Assembly (NCBI GenBank): GCA_051648105.1
Contig: JBOFEN010000035.1
Location: 66,917-130,916 of the forward strand
Reading direction: 5' to 3'
From: UBA7332 sp051648105
GTDB lineage: Bacteria; Bacteroidota; Bacteroidia; Bacteroidales; UBA7332
Length of the DNA: 64,000 nucleotides
The notes under the pieces were generated by a model, which was given only the letters and a program-made list of their open reading frames with translations, searched no databases and was not told where the DNA came from. Made by a program: the position numbers and the translations under genes. Every line of letters starts with the position of its first letter. The first letter of the stretch is position 1. Positions 44,383-53,176 of this stretch are shown here, one piece after another.

Positions 44383-46404
44383 ATGAAGAGAATAGCTCTA
44401 GCAATAGTAGCACTTACTACTTTATGTGGAATAAGTGCATCAAATATGAGTAGTAACATATCAAATATGATCTATCTTAAAAGGCCAGGTAATGTGTCAG
44501 ATCTTTTTGATTTACACGAGGATGAGGAGGGTGTGCTTTATTGCAAATCAAGATCTTTGCCTCTCTCAATTAATCAAAAGACTACAGAGAGTGATGGAAG
44601 ACTATTGATAACAACAACACTCAAGGCTAATGAGGATGTTTGGTTGAATTTCCAACAGTTATATCAATTTGCAGGAGTTAATCATGATGATTGTCTTTTC
44701 TATATGCCAGGCTTTTGGTACAGAAAGAACTTGAGATCACCTAAGGAGGCTCCTTCATTTCATACTAGCCAAGATTGGAGAGTTAGAGAGGATAGATTGA
44801 GTGTGCCATTGACTGGTATTTATAGTGAAAAGAGTGGAGAATATTGTTCTGTTATTCGTGTAGATGATTTTCAAAGTGATGCTCTTTCGGCTCTTAAGTC
44901 CGGAGAGGCTATTTTAGATAATAGAACATCTATTGGTTATACTGGTTTTGAGAGTCATGATGGGATCTCTACATTAGCATTTGGATATCCAGCTCATGAA
45001 GCTCCTAAGAGTTATGTTAGAAAATTAACATTAGATCCCGAGTCAATGATGTTTCAACATCTTAAAGCTGGTGAATCTAGAACACTCGTTTGGGAGGTAA
45101 TGCAAGGAAAAGCTACCGATTATGCTAAGTTCGTAGAAGAGGTATGGAACTATTCATATGATAAGTTAAGCCCTACCAAGCTTGAGGGTCAATATACAGC
45201 AGATGAGGCAAAGTCTATATTGTCCAATTTCTTTGTTGAGAGTTATGTGTCAACAGATGATCTTAATTACTATTCAGGGGTTCATATGAGAACTGATGAC
45301 TGTAATAGCACTGGATCTGTTGAAGTCGGATTTGTTGGGCGCGTTTTGTTGAATGCTTTTAATGCATTAGAGTATGGTGAGAGTCTAAATAGGAGTGATT
45401 TAGTAGAAAATGCGAACTCTATATTTGATAGCTATCTTAAGAAAGGCTTCACGCCAAATGGATTATTTAGGGAGTTTGTAGATTATACTCATAATACTGA
45501 GCCTGCGGAGTATAGTATTAGAAGACAATCAGAAGGAGTATTTGCAATGCTTCATTATCTTAATTATCAGAAGCAAAGAGGAGGAGTAAATAAAGAGTGG
45601 GAGTCAAAGATAAAGCTTGTATTAGATAACTTTATCAAACTGCAGAATGCAGATGGTAGCTTCCCTAGAAAATTTGATGATAAACTATCATTAATTGATC
45701 CAACAGGAGGCAGTACTCCTTCTGCAACTCTTCCGTTAGTAATGGCTTACAAATACTTTAATGATAAAAAGTATCTAGAGGCAGCAAAAAGAACAGGTGA
45801 GTACCTAGAGAGAGCGCTTATATCAAAATCAGATTACTTCTCATCTACTCTAGATGCCAACTGCGAGGACAAAGAGGCTTCATTGTATGCAGCTACTGCT
45901 ACATACTATTTAGCATTAGCCACTAAAGGTGAAGAGCGCAAGCACTATACAGAGTTGACCAGGAAAGCTTCTTATTTTGCAATGTCGTGGTATTATATGT
46001 GGGATGTGCCTTTTGCAAAAGGGCAGATGCTTGGAGATGTAAACTTTAAATCACGTGGATGGGGTAATGTCTCGGTAGAAAATAACCATATTGATGTCTT
46101 CATCTTTGAGTTTGCAGATGTTATAGAATGGTTGTCAAAAGAGTATAATGATCCAAGGTTCTACCATTTTTCAGAGATAATCAAGAGTTCTATGCTTCAG
46201 TTGATGCCAACACAAAATAGCAGATTTGATATCGCTAAAGTTGGGTACTATCCTGAAGTAGTACAGCATACTAATTGGGATTACGGTAAGAATGGTAAAG
46301 GATTTTACAATGATATTTTTGCTCCAGGATGGACAGTTGCCTCTCTTTGGGAGCTTTTGACTCCTAGAAGAGCCGAGAAGTTTTTATTGCCAAAAAAGAA
46401 ATAA
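44383..46404 (+). CDS. unrecognised exported protein, probable (alpha/alpha)6-barrel glycan-active enzyme
   Basis: A protein of 673 residues from the ATG at 44383, which starts a signal peptide (MKRIALAIVALTTLCGISAS). A TTG 12 bp upstream is unlikely. The N-terminal 260 residues look like a beta-sandwich. The remainder (about 275-650) has a repeating helix-pair rhythm with QNADGSFPRKFDD, RRQSEGVFAMLHYL, PSATLPLVMAYKYF and EDKEASLYAATATYYLAL, as in six-hairpin glycosidases or polysaccharide lyases. Acidic residues such as those in HMRTDDCNSTG and NWDYGKNGKG could be catalytic. I cannot assign a CAZy family. It lies 12 bp from both neighbours in the locus. Confidence 0.6.
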   Translation: MKRIALAIVALTTLCGISASNMSSNISNMIYLKRPGNVSDLFDLHEDEEGVLYCKSRSLPLSINQKTTESDGRLLITTTLKANEDVWLNFQQLYQFAGVNHDDCLFYMPGFWYRKNLRSPKEAPSFHTSQDWRVREDRLSVPLTGIYSEKSGEYCSVIRVDDFQSDALSALKSGEAILDNRTSIGYTGFESHDGISTLAFGYPAHEAPKSYVRKLTLDPESMMFQHLKAGESRTLVWEVMQGKATDYAKFVEEVWNYSYDKLSPTKLEGQYTADEAKSILSNFFVESYVSTDDLNYYSGVHMRTDDCNSTGSVEVGFVGRVLLNAFNALEYGESLNRSDLVENANSIFDSYLKKGFTPNGLFREFVDYTHNTEPAEYSIRRQSEGVFAMLHYLNYQKQRGGVNKEWESKIKLVLDNFIKLQNADGSFPRKFDDKLSLIDPTGGSTPSATLPLVMAYKYFNDKKYLEAAKRTGEYLERALISKSDYFSSTLDANCEDKEASLYAATATYYLALATKGEERKHYTELTRKASYFAMSWYYMWDVPFAKGQMLGDVNFKSRGWGNVSVENNHIDVFIFEFADVIEWLSKEYNDPRFYHFSEIIKSSMLQLMPTQNSRFDIAKVGYYPEVVQHTNWDYGKNGKGFYNDIFAPGWTVASLWELLTPRRAEKFLLPKKK

Positions 46405-46416
46405 GATATAGGTATT

Positions 46417-47418
46417 ATGAGTAATATAGTATTGTTATTTGCTCTTATAGTAACTCTCTGTAGCTGTAACTCAGCTACAGAGGGTGCAAAAGAGTCTGCT
46501 AATTCAAAAAAATATAGTAATCCAGTAGTATCATCAAGTCTTCCTGATCCTACAATAATAGAGGCTAAAGATGGCTACTTTTATCTTTATGCTACCGAAG
46601 ATGTTAGGAATGTTCCTATTCTGAGATCTAAGGACCTAATAACTTGGTATAGTGTAGGAACAGCATTCACTGATGAATCTAGGCCATCTTTTGAGCCCGA
46701 TGGAGGTATCTGGGCTCCAGATATTAACTTCATAGATAATAAATATGTTCTATACTACTCTATGTCTGTATGGGGTGGTGAGTGGAGTTGTGGGATTGGA
46801 GTTGCAATAGCAGATAGACCAGAGGGCCCATTTAAGGATCAAGGCAAACTATTCAGAAGTAATGAGATTGGAGTTCAGAACTCTATAGATCCATTCTACA
46901 TTGAAGACGATGGATATAAATATCTAATGTGGGGTAGCTTTAGAGGTATCTATGGCATAGAGCTAGATAGCGATGGATTATCTATAAAAGATGGCGCAGA
47001 GAAATTCCTATTGGCTGGTACTGCATATGAGGGAACCTATATTCACAAACGAGATGGATTCTACTATCTATTTGCATCTATAGGTACATGCTGTGAGGGT
47101 GAAAAGAGCACATATACCACAGTTGTTGGGCGCTCTAGAGAACTTAAAGGGCCATATATTGATAAGAGTGGCCAATCGATGTTGGACAACAATCATGAGA
47201 TAGTCATCGCCAAGAATAATAGATTTGTTGGCAATGGTCATAATTCAGAAATTATTAGTGATAAAGATGGCAATGATTGGCTGCTATATCATGCCGTTGA
47301 CCTACAAGATCCCAATGGACGTGTTCTTATGCTTGATCAAATCAATTGGGATAAATACGGATGGCCTTATGTTATTAATCAGACTCCTTCACTATCATCA
47401 TTTAGACCTAGATTCTAA
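46417..47418 (+). CDS. GH43-family endo-arabinanase-like lipoprotein
   Basis: A propeller enzyme of 333 residues with a lipoprotein signal (LIVTLCSCNS). The GH43 triad is complete: base Asp in SLPDPTIIEA, second Asp in NSIDPFYIED, acid Glu in AYEGTYIHK, with GIWAPDINFI and NGHNSEII motifs. The WGSFRGIYG and DWLLYHAVD segments resemble arabinan endo-1,5-alpha-L-arabinosidases. As a lipoprotein it may cut arabinan at the cell surface before SusCD import. It differs clearly from the two shorter GH43 proteins of the locus. Confidence 0.88.
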   Translation: MSNIVLLFALIVTLCSCNSATEGAKESANSKKYSNPVVSSSLPDPTIIEAKDGYFYLYATEDVRNVPILRSKDLITWYSVGTAFTDESRPSFEPDGGIWAPDINFIDNKYVLYYSMSVWGGEWSCGIGVAIADRPEGPFKDQGKLFRSNEIGVQNSIDPFYIEDDGYKYLMWGSFRGIYGIELDSDGLSIKDGAEKFLLAGTAYEGTYIHKRDGFYYLFASIGTCCEGEKSTYTTVVGRSRELKGPYIDKSGQSMLDNNHEIVIAKNNRFVGNGHNSEIISDKDGNDWLLYHAVDLQDPNGRVLMLDQINWDKYGWPYVINQTPSLSSFRPRF

Positions 47419-47471
47419 TATTATTAATAACTAAACTCACTTCTTGAGTTAAATACCCCAATCTATAATCT

Positions 47472-49328
47472 ATGAGATCTCTATTAATAATATTGACTTT
47501 CATCCTATTGAAGCTTAATCTATTTTCACAAGATAACAATGTGCCACGAAGTGAATACCCTAGACCACAGTTTGAAAGAAAGGAGTGGATTACTCTTAAT
47601 GGCGAGTGGAGCTATATATTCGACTTTACTCAGAGCGGTGAACAGAAGCACTATTTTAATTCTAAAGGTTTTGAGGATAAGATTATTGTTCCTTTTGCTC
47701 CAGAGAGTAAATTGTCTGGAGTTAATCACCAAGACTTTATTAATACTATCTGGTATCATAAAAAGATACAAATACCTCACTCATGGTACCAAAAGAGAGT
47801 TCTTCTGAATTTTGGAGCTGTCTATTATGAGTCTGAGATATACCTAGATGGTAAGCTTCTTAAACGCCATTTCGGTGGGTCATCATCATTCGATGTAGAT
47901 ATTACTGACTATGTAACCATAGGGAATCATCATGATTTGATTGTTAAGGCAAGTAGTGATCTAAGAGGGCTAAATCAAAGTGCGGGCAAGCAGTCTCTAC
48001 GTGCAAACTCATGGGGATGTAACTATACCCGTACTACTGGTATTTGGCAATCTGTTTGGCTTGAGGCTATAGATCCGCAGGCTCTTAAAAGAGTTAAGAT
48101 GCTAACAGATATTGATCAGAAACAGTTAGTTATTGAACCTCAATATTACTCTATTGGTGATAACACAATGGAAGTTCAAGTCAAAGATGGGGGTAAAGTT
48201 ATTGCAAAGAAAAGGGTTTCAACATCAAATATCTCAACAGTTACTTTACCAATAAACAATATGAGACTATGGAGTCCAGAGTCTCCAACACTATATGAGG
48301 TTGAGTTTATTGTTAGAGATAATAATAATCGCATTATTGATCACGTATACTCTTATGCAGGAATGCGAAAAGTTGACATTAAAGGCAATAGGGTATACTT
48401 AAATAATAGACCATATTATCAACGTCTAGTTCTTGACCAAGGTTTTTATCCAGAAGGAGTATGGACAGCACCAACTGATGATGATCTAAGAAGAGACATA
48501 GAGCTAGGTAAGGAAGCTGGTTTCAATGGTGCACGTCTTCACCAGAAAGTATTTGAGCAGAGATACCACTATTGGGCTGATAAGTTAGGATATATAACTT
48601 GGGGAGAGGCTCCTAGTTGGGGGATGGATTGTAATGACCCAATTACGGCTCGTAATTTCCTTGTTGAGTGGAAAGAAATATTGACCAGAGATATTAATCA
48701 CCCTTCAATTATTATCTGGGCACCAATGAATGAGTCTTGGTGGCCTGATAGAGTTCAATATGCAAGACTTGTATCTGATATATATGATCTGACAAAAGAT
48801 CTAGATAGAACTCGCCCTGTAAATACTGTGAGCGGAGGTGTACATATAAAAACTGATATATGGTCTGTTCATAATTATGAGCAAGAGGCAGACTCGCTCA
48901 TCAAGCAAATATATCACAATGGAGTGTTTCAATCCACTCCAAATGATAAGTTCACAAGTGGGCAGCACAATTTAGGCTTCAATAATCCATCAGAGTCTTT
49001 ACATTATCCCTTTCCAGAATATGATAAAAAGATGCCATATCTAATTGATGAATTTGGGGGAATAAAGTGGTCTCCTAATTCAAAAGATATACAATCGTGG
49101 GGATATGGCAATACACCTAAAACGGAGCAGGAGTTTCTCTCTCGCCTAGAGTCACAAGTAGATGCGATACTTTCACTCGCGGAACATGTATGGGGTTATT
49201 GTTACACTCAATTAACAGATGTAGAGCAAGAAGAGAATGGAGTACTATTCTATGATAGAACCCCTAAATTCGATATGAAAAGAGTTTATCAGATATTCTC
49301 TAAGAATCCAGAGAATGTTAAGAGATAG
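47472..49328 (+). CDS. exported GH2-family glycosidase
   Basis: A protein of 618 residues with a signal peptide (1-20). The domains are GH2 sugar-binding (about 30-195), immunoglobulin-like (200-300) and TIM barrel (305-600). Acid/base E421 is in APMNESWWP and nucleophile E527 in YLIDEFGG. It lacks the large C-terminal domains of LacZ-type enzymes. The subfamily is broad and includes beta-galactosidases and alpha-L-arabinopyranosidases, so the substrate is open. In this locus it may remove galactose or arabinopyranose decorations from arabinogalactan side chains. Confidence 0.88.
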   Translation: MRSLLIILTFILLKLNLFSQDNNVPRSEYPRPQFERKEWITLNGEWSYIFDFTQSGEQKHYFNSKGFEDKIIVPFAPESKLSGVNHQDFINTIWYHKKIQIPHSWYQKRVLLNFGAVYYESEIYLDGKLLKRHFGGSSSFDVDITDYVTIGNHHDLIVKASSDLRGLNQSAGKQSLRANSWGCNYTRTTGIWQSVWLEAIDPQALKRVKMLTDIDQKQLVIEPQYYSIGDNTMEVQVKDGGKVIAKKRVSTSNISTVTLPINNMRLWSPESPTLYEVEFIVRDNNNRIIDHVYSYAGMRKVDIKGNRVYLNNRPYYQRLVLDQGFYPEGVWTAPTDDDLRRDIELGKEAGFNGARLHQKVFEQRYHYWADKLGYITWGEAPSWGMDCNDPITARNFLVEWKEILTRDINHPSIIIWAPMNESWWPDRVQYARLVSDIYDLTKDLDRTRPVNTVSGGVHIKTDIWSVHNYEQEADSLIKQIYHNGVFQSTPNDKFTSGQHNLGFNNPSESLHYPFPEYDKKMPYLIDEFGGIKWSPNSKDIQSWGYGNTPKTEQEFLSRLESQVDAILSLAEHVWGYCYTQLTDVEQEENGVLFYDRTPKFDMKRVYQIFSKNPENVKR

Positions 49329-49364
49329 CTTCAATATACTACAAATAGATAAAACAGTAATAAG

Positions 49365-50501
49365 ATGAAAATACATAGCTTTTTATTAGCAACTCTAGTG
49401 CTTGTTTCTTGCCAGAATAAAGATAGTAGGCAGGATCACATTAAACTTATAGATAAAACTCAATTTGAAACAACCATAGATAATAAGCCAGTCGATCTAT
49501 ATACCCTATCAAATAAGAGTGGTATGACCATGCAGGTAACAAACTTTGGTGCTCGCGTAGTAAACCTTTGGGTCGCTGACCGTAATGGGAACTTCTCGGA
49601 TGTTGTTCTTGGTTATGACTCTATATCAAAATACATAGATAACAAGGGCGAGAGATTCCTTGGGGCTACGATAGGTAGGTATGGTAACAGAATAGCTAAT
49701 GGTCGGTTTGTTCTAGACTCAAAAGAGTACAATCTCCCTATTAACAATAATGGTCAATCACTTCATGGTGGAGATAAGGGGTTCGATATGGTTGTGTGGA
49801 ATGTTGATTCGGTAACTAATAATAAGCTATACTTCTCCTATCTTTCAAAAGATGGGGAGCAGGGTTATCCAGGGAATTTAAATGTACATATGAACTATGA
49901 ACTAACTGATTCTAATGAATTCATAATCACTTATAGCGCAAAAACAGATGCAGCTACCCCAATAAATTTAACACACCACTCCTTCTTTAATTTAAGGGGA
50001 GAGGGCAATGGAACTGTAAATGATCATATCTTGACAATTAATGCAGATATGTTCACACCTATTGATAGTGTGTTAATTCCTCTTGGCGATAATATTTCAG
50101 TTGAATCCTCACCTTTTGATTTTAGAACTCCTCATACAATAGGAGATAGAGTAAATAGTGAATCACAACAGTTGACCTATGGAGGCGGATATGATCACAA
50201 CTTTGTCCTAAATAGAAATTCAGAATCAGATATAGAGTTCGCAGCATCCATTCTAGAGCCAGAGAGTGGAAGATATATGGAGGTTTGGACAACGGAACCT
50301 GGTCTTCAGTTCTATGGAGGTAATTTCTTTGATGGTAAAACAAAAGCAAAGGCTAGTGGTAGTTATGACTACCGAGGTTCATTTGCTCTGGAAACACAGC
50401 ACTTTCCTGACTCACCAAACAATCCAAAGTTCCCATCTACAATTTTAACTCCAAATGAGACCTATACACATACATGTATATATAAGTTCTCTACTAAATA
50501 A
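49365..50501 (+). CDS. aldose 1-epimerase (galactose mutarotase) family lipoprotein
   Basis: A GalM-like protein of 378 residues interconverting alpha and beta anomers of aldoses. Family motifs are FGARVVNLWVADRNG, GATIGRYGNRIANG, the catalytic His in NLTHHSFFNLRG, GGYDHNFVL, and the general-base Glu region METQHFPDSPN (here ALETQHFPDSPN). A lipoprotein signal (LVLVSCQNK) places it in the periplasm or envelope, as is usual for Bacteroidota glycan loci. It would speed anomer equilibration of released arabinose or galactose. Confidence 0.93.
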   Translation: MKIHSFLLATLVLVSCQNKDSRQDHIKLIDKTQFETTIDNKPVDLYTLSNKSGMTMQVTNFGARVVNLWVADRNGNFSDVVLGYDSISKYIDNKGERFLGATIGRYGNRIANGRFVLDSKEYNLPINNNGQSLHGGDKGFDMVVWNVDSVTNNKLYFSYLSKDGEQGYPGNLNVHMNYELTDSNEFIITYSAKTDAATPINLTHHSFFNLRGEGNGTVNDHILTINADMFTPIDSVLIPLGDNISVESSPFDFRTPHTIGDRVNSESQQLTYGGGYDHNFVLNRNSESDIEFAASILEPESGRYMEVWTTEPGLQFYGGNFFDGKTKAKASGSYDYRGSFALETQHFPDSPNNPKFPSTILTPNETYTHTCIYKFSTK

Positions 50502-50529
50502 GCTTAATATAAATCAAATGATAATTAGA

Positions 50530-51507
50530 ATGAAAAAGTCAACCATATTGACGTTAGCTCTTACGTCCCTTATGGTTAGCTGTGCTGAGAAGCCACAGCC
50601 TCAGGAGATATTCTTTGCAGATCCTACTATCTTTGTAGAGAATAACCAACTATACATGAGTGGAACACGAAATCGTGAGCCACTAGGTTTTTCTCTCCTA
50701 GAGTCAGATAACCTTAAAGAGTGGAGTCCAATAGCAAAGGCGGATTCTGGTATGATACTTTATGGGGCAAATAGAAGATCATTCGGAACAAACGGGTTTT
50801 GGGCTCCTCAGATATTAAAGATCGATAGTAGATTTGCGCTTACATATACTGCAGATGAGCAGACAGTAGTCGCATATTCTAACGACCTTCTTGGTCCATA
50901 CACACAAGATTCTATCGCTCCTATAGACTCTTCGGAAAAGAATATTGACTCCTTTATCTTTACAGACGAAGATGGAAAGAGTTATATCTATCATGTTAGG
51001 TTCGATAATGGAAACTATCTATGGGTAGCTGAATATGATTTGAAGGCGGGAAAGATGAAGCTTGAGACACTCACTAAATGCTTCTCAAATACACAAGATT
51101 GGGAAAACACCCCAAGCTACCCATCATCCCCTATAATGGAGGGACCAACAGTATTGAAGATGGATGGTAAATACTATATGTTATACTCGGCAAACCACTT
51201 TATGAGTGTTGATTATGGTGTCGGTTATGCTACTTCAACATCACCTTTTGGTCCATGGGTAAAATCAGATAACAATCCTATCATACATAGAACAACTGTT
51301 GGTGAGAATGGAGCTGGACATGGTGATCTATTCTACTATAATAATAGACCATATTACGTATATCATGTTCACTATAGTAACACTCAGGTTACCCCTCGCA
51401 GAACGAGGATTGTTCCTTTGACCTTTGACTTAGACCAATCTATAGGATACTATAATATATCAATAGAGAATGACCAGGTGATAATACCAACCCTGTCGAA
51501 TAATTGA
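50530..51507 (+). CDS. GH43-family lipoprotein (alpha-L-arabinofuranosidase-like), second copy
   Basis: A protein of 325 residues from the ATG at 50530, which gives a lipoprotein signal (LTSLMVSCAEK); in-frame ATGs at 50455 and 50518 are less likely because the first overlaps the preceding gene. The GH43 triad is base Asp in FADPTIFVE, Asp in KNIDSFIFTD and acid Glu in IMEGPTVLKM. Shared motifs with the protein at 41711 include FWAPQ/E, GVGYATST, GPYTQ/GPFTQ and NNPI, marking them as paralogues at opposite ends of the enzyme block. It is the last gene of the locus. Confidence 0.88.
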   Translation: MKKSTILTLALTSLMVSCAEKPQPQEIFFADPTIFVENNQLYMSGTRNREPLGFSLLESDNLKEWSPIAKADSGMILYGANRRSFGTNGFWAPQILKIDSRFALTYTADEQTVVAYSNDLLGPYTQDSIAPIDSSEKNIDSFIFTDEDGKSYIYHVRFDNGNYLWVAEYDLKAGKMKLETLTKCFSNTQDWENTPSYPSSPIMEGPTVLKMDGKYYMLYSANHFMSVDYGVGYATSTSPFGPWVKSDNNPIIHRTTVGENGAGHGDLFYYNNRPYYVYHVHYSNTQVTPRRTRIVPLTFDLDQSIGYYNISIENDQVIIPTLSNN

Positions 51508-51553
51508 GTCTTATTTATAAGGTTATCCGATAGCCAATAATATTTCAATACAT

Positions 51554-51594
51554 ATATAGGCAGTAGCATTTATAATAAATGCTACTGCCTATAT
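51554..51594 (+). terminator. terminator at the end of the polysaccharide locus
   Basis: A perfect 19-bp stem (51554-51572 with 51576-51594) with a 3-nt loop, 46 bp after the last GH43 gene. Confidence 0.85.
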
Positions 51595-51992
51595 TTTGCC
51601 CTATATTGAACCCCTATTATTGCTGTTTTTGTAAAATCTATTCAACAGCCACTGTTGAGAAACTCACAGAGTTCTTTATCTGTTTTGTAAACCTATATTG
51701 GGATGGGTTTAACAGTTAATGCCTGTGGAATTTACTTTTGACTATTATTGGTGTATAGGTTTGCTTTGATAGTTTGGTATTTGTGTTAATCTCGCGTGTG
51801 AATTTTATCATGTAGATAGAAATCACTAAAATTAAGACTCTGTGAGGGCATTTTGCTGTTTCGTTAATAGTAACTTGTTAAATTGAGGAGAGGTTGTTAA
51901 CTACTAATCCTATACGATAGTTATCCACTGGCTAATGGCTATTAAGCCATTAGCCAAAGAGTGTACTATTACTTTGCAGATGTAAAAAACAA
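51595..51992. other. non-coding stretch between the polysaccharide locus and tRNA-Ser
   Basis: About 400 bp without a credible open frame. It contains one further hairpin (11-bp stem, 51930-51940 with 51945-51955) of unknown role. Nothing else could be supported. Confidence 0.5.
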
Positions 51993-52025
51993 AAAGCTCC
52001 CGAAGAATTGATCTTCGAGAGCTTT
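51993..52025 (-). terminator. terminator of tRNA-Ser
   Basis: A 13-bp stem with one mismatch (51993-52005 with 52013-52025), immediately 3' of the tRNA on the minus strand and followed by T-rich sequence. Confidence 0.85.
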
Positions 52026-52113
<88 letters not shown>

Positions 52114-52137
52114 AAGTTTGGGTAGTAATACTGAGTA

Positions 52138-52145
52138 CAAATATA
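52138..52145 (-). promoter_or_regulatory. -7 element (TATATTTG) of tRNA-Ser
   Basis: A perfect TAnnTTTG match 25 bp upstream of the tRNA 5' end on the minus strand. The -33 region is weak. Confidence 0.45.
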
Positions 52146-52240
52146 GTAGAAAAAATTATATATACGATATAATTACTATCTATTTATGTAGCTTATTACT
52201 ACTCAAACTTAAAAATTGGTTATAGTGTTTTGATTATCAT

Positions 52241-53161
52241 CTACTTGTTTACACGGAATTTTTCTTCCCCATTGTTGATGAATCCTACAATCTGTTTAGC
52301 AGCGGCAAGCCCAGCATTGATATTAGCCTCCTCTGTTTGTGCTCCCATTTTTTTAGGAGTGAACATGAAGCGACCAGACACTTTTTCAGAGAACTCAGCA
52401 GCGTTGCTTGGAGCTATGTCAGAAACGTAACTAAGGTCTTTGCGCTCTTCCATGATGCGAAGTAGTTCACTTTCATGGATAACCTCTTTGCGAGCTGTGT
52501 TTATCAACATTCCACCTTTAGGCATTTTAGATACCAATTCGTAGTTGATAGACTCTTTAGTTTGAGGAGTAGCAGGGATATGCAGAGAAACAAAGTGTGA
52601 TTTCTCGAATAGCTCAGCTGGTGTTTCGCAATAGATGATACCTTCAGCCTCTATTTTTTCACGAGTAAGGAAAGGATCATAAGCGTAGATAGTCATGTTG
52701 AACCCACGAGCAATACGAGCTACATTATGAGCTACGTTGCCATAAGCCATCAGTCCAATGCTCTTACCCATAGCCTCAAAACCAGAAGTGCCATTGAAGT
52801 GGTTTCTTAGTTGGAAGAGTATCATGCCGAAAACAAGTTCTGCAACAGCGTTTGCATTCTGACCTGGGGTGTTCATAACGCAAACATTATGAGCAGTAGC
52901 AGATGCTAGATCAACATTGTCATAACCTGCACCAGCACGAACAACGATCTTAAGTTTTTTTGCAGCATCAAGGACTTCATTGTCGATGATGTCACTACGT
53001 ATGATAACAGCGTCAACCTCTGCAATTGCATCAAGAAGTTGTTGCTTCTGTGTATACTTCTCTAAGAGGACAAGCTCCATATTAGCTCCTTCGATTATCT
53101 CACGAATGCCATTCACGGCAACAGGAGCAAAAGGCTTATCAGTTGCTACTAATATTTTCAT
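52241..53161 (-). CDS. serA: D-3-phosphoglycerate dehydrogenase (short form)
   Basis: The first enzyme of serine synthesis, oxidising 3-phosphoglycerate with NAD. It has 306 residues and is the short type without the C-terminal ACT domain, so serine feedback by that route is not expected. The 2-hydroxyacid dehydrogenase fold shows VRAGAGYDNVD, a Rossmann segment with the variant LMAYGNVAHNVARIA in place of GxGxxG, and the NTARKEVIHE region. The next gene on the strand upstream is serC, 15 bp away, which supports the pathway assignment. Confidence 0.93.
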   Translation of the reverse strand: MKILVATDKPFAPVAVNGIREIIEGANMELVLLEKYTQKQQLLDAIAEVDAVIIRSDIIDNEVLDAAKKLKIVVRAGAGYDNVDLASATAHNVCVMNTPGQNANAVAELVFGMILFQLRNHFNGTSGFEAMGKSIGLMAYGNVAHNVARIARGFNMTIYAYDPFLTREKIEAEGIIYCETPAELFEKSHFVSLHIPATPQTKESINYELVSKMPKGGMLINTARKEVIHESELLRIMEERKDLSYVSDIAPSNAAEFSEKVSGRFMFTPKKMGAQTEEANINAGLAAAKQIVGFINNGEEKFRVNK

Positions 53162-53176
53162 GGGTATTTTAAAGTT

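Noticed and set aside
51595..51992. Replication origin (TTATCCACT near 51921 resembles a DnaA box)
   Set aside because: Only one near-match box and no dnaA, gidA or similar neighbour genes.
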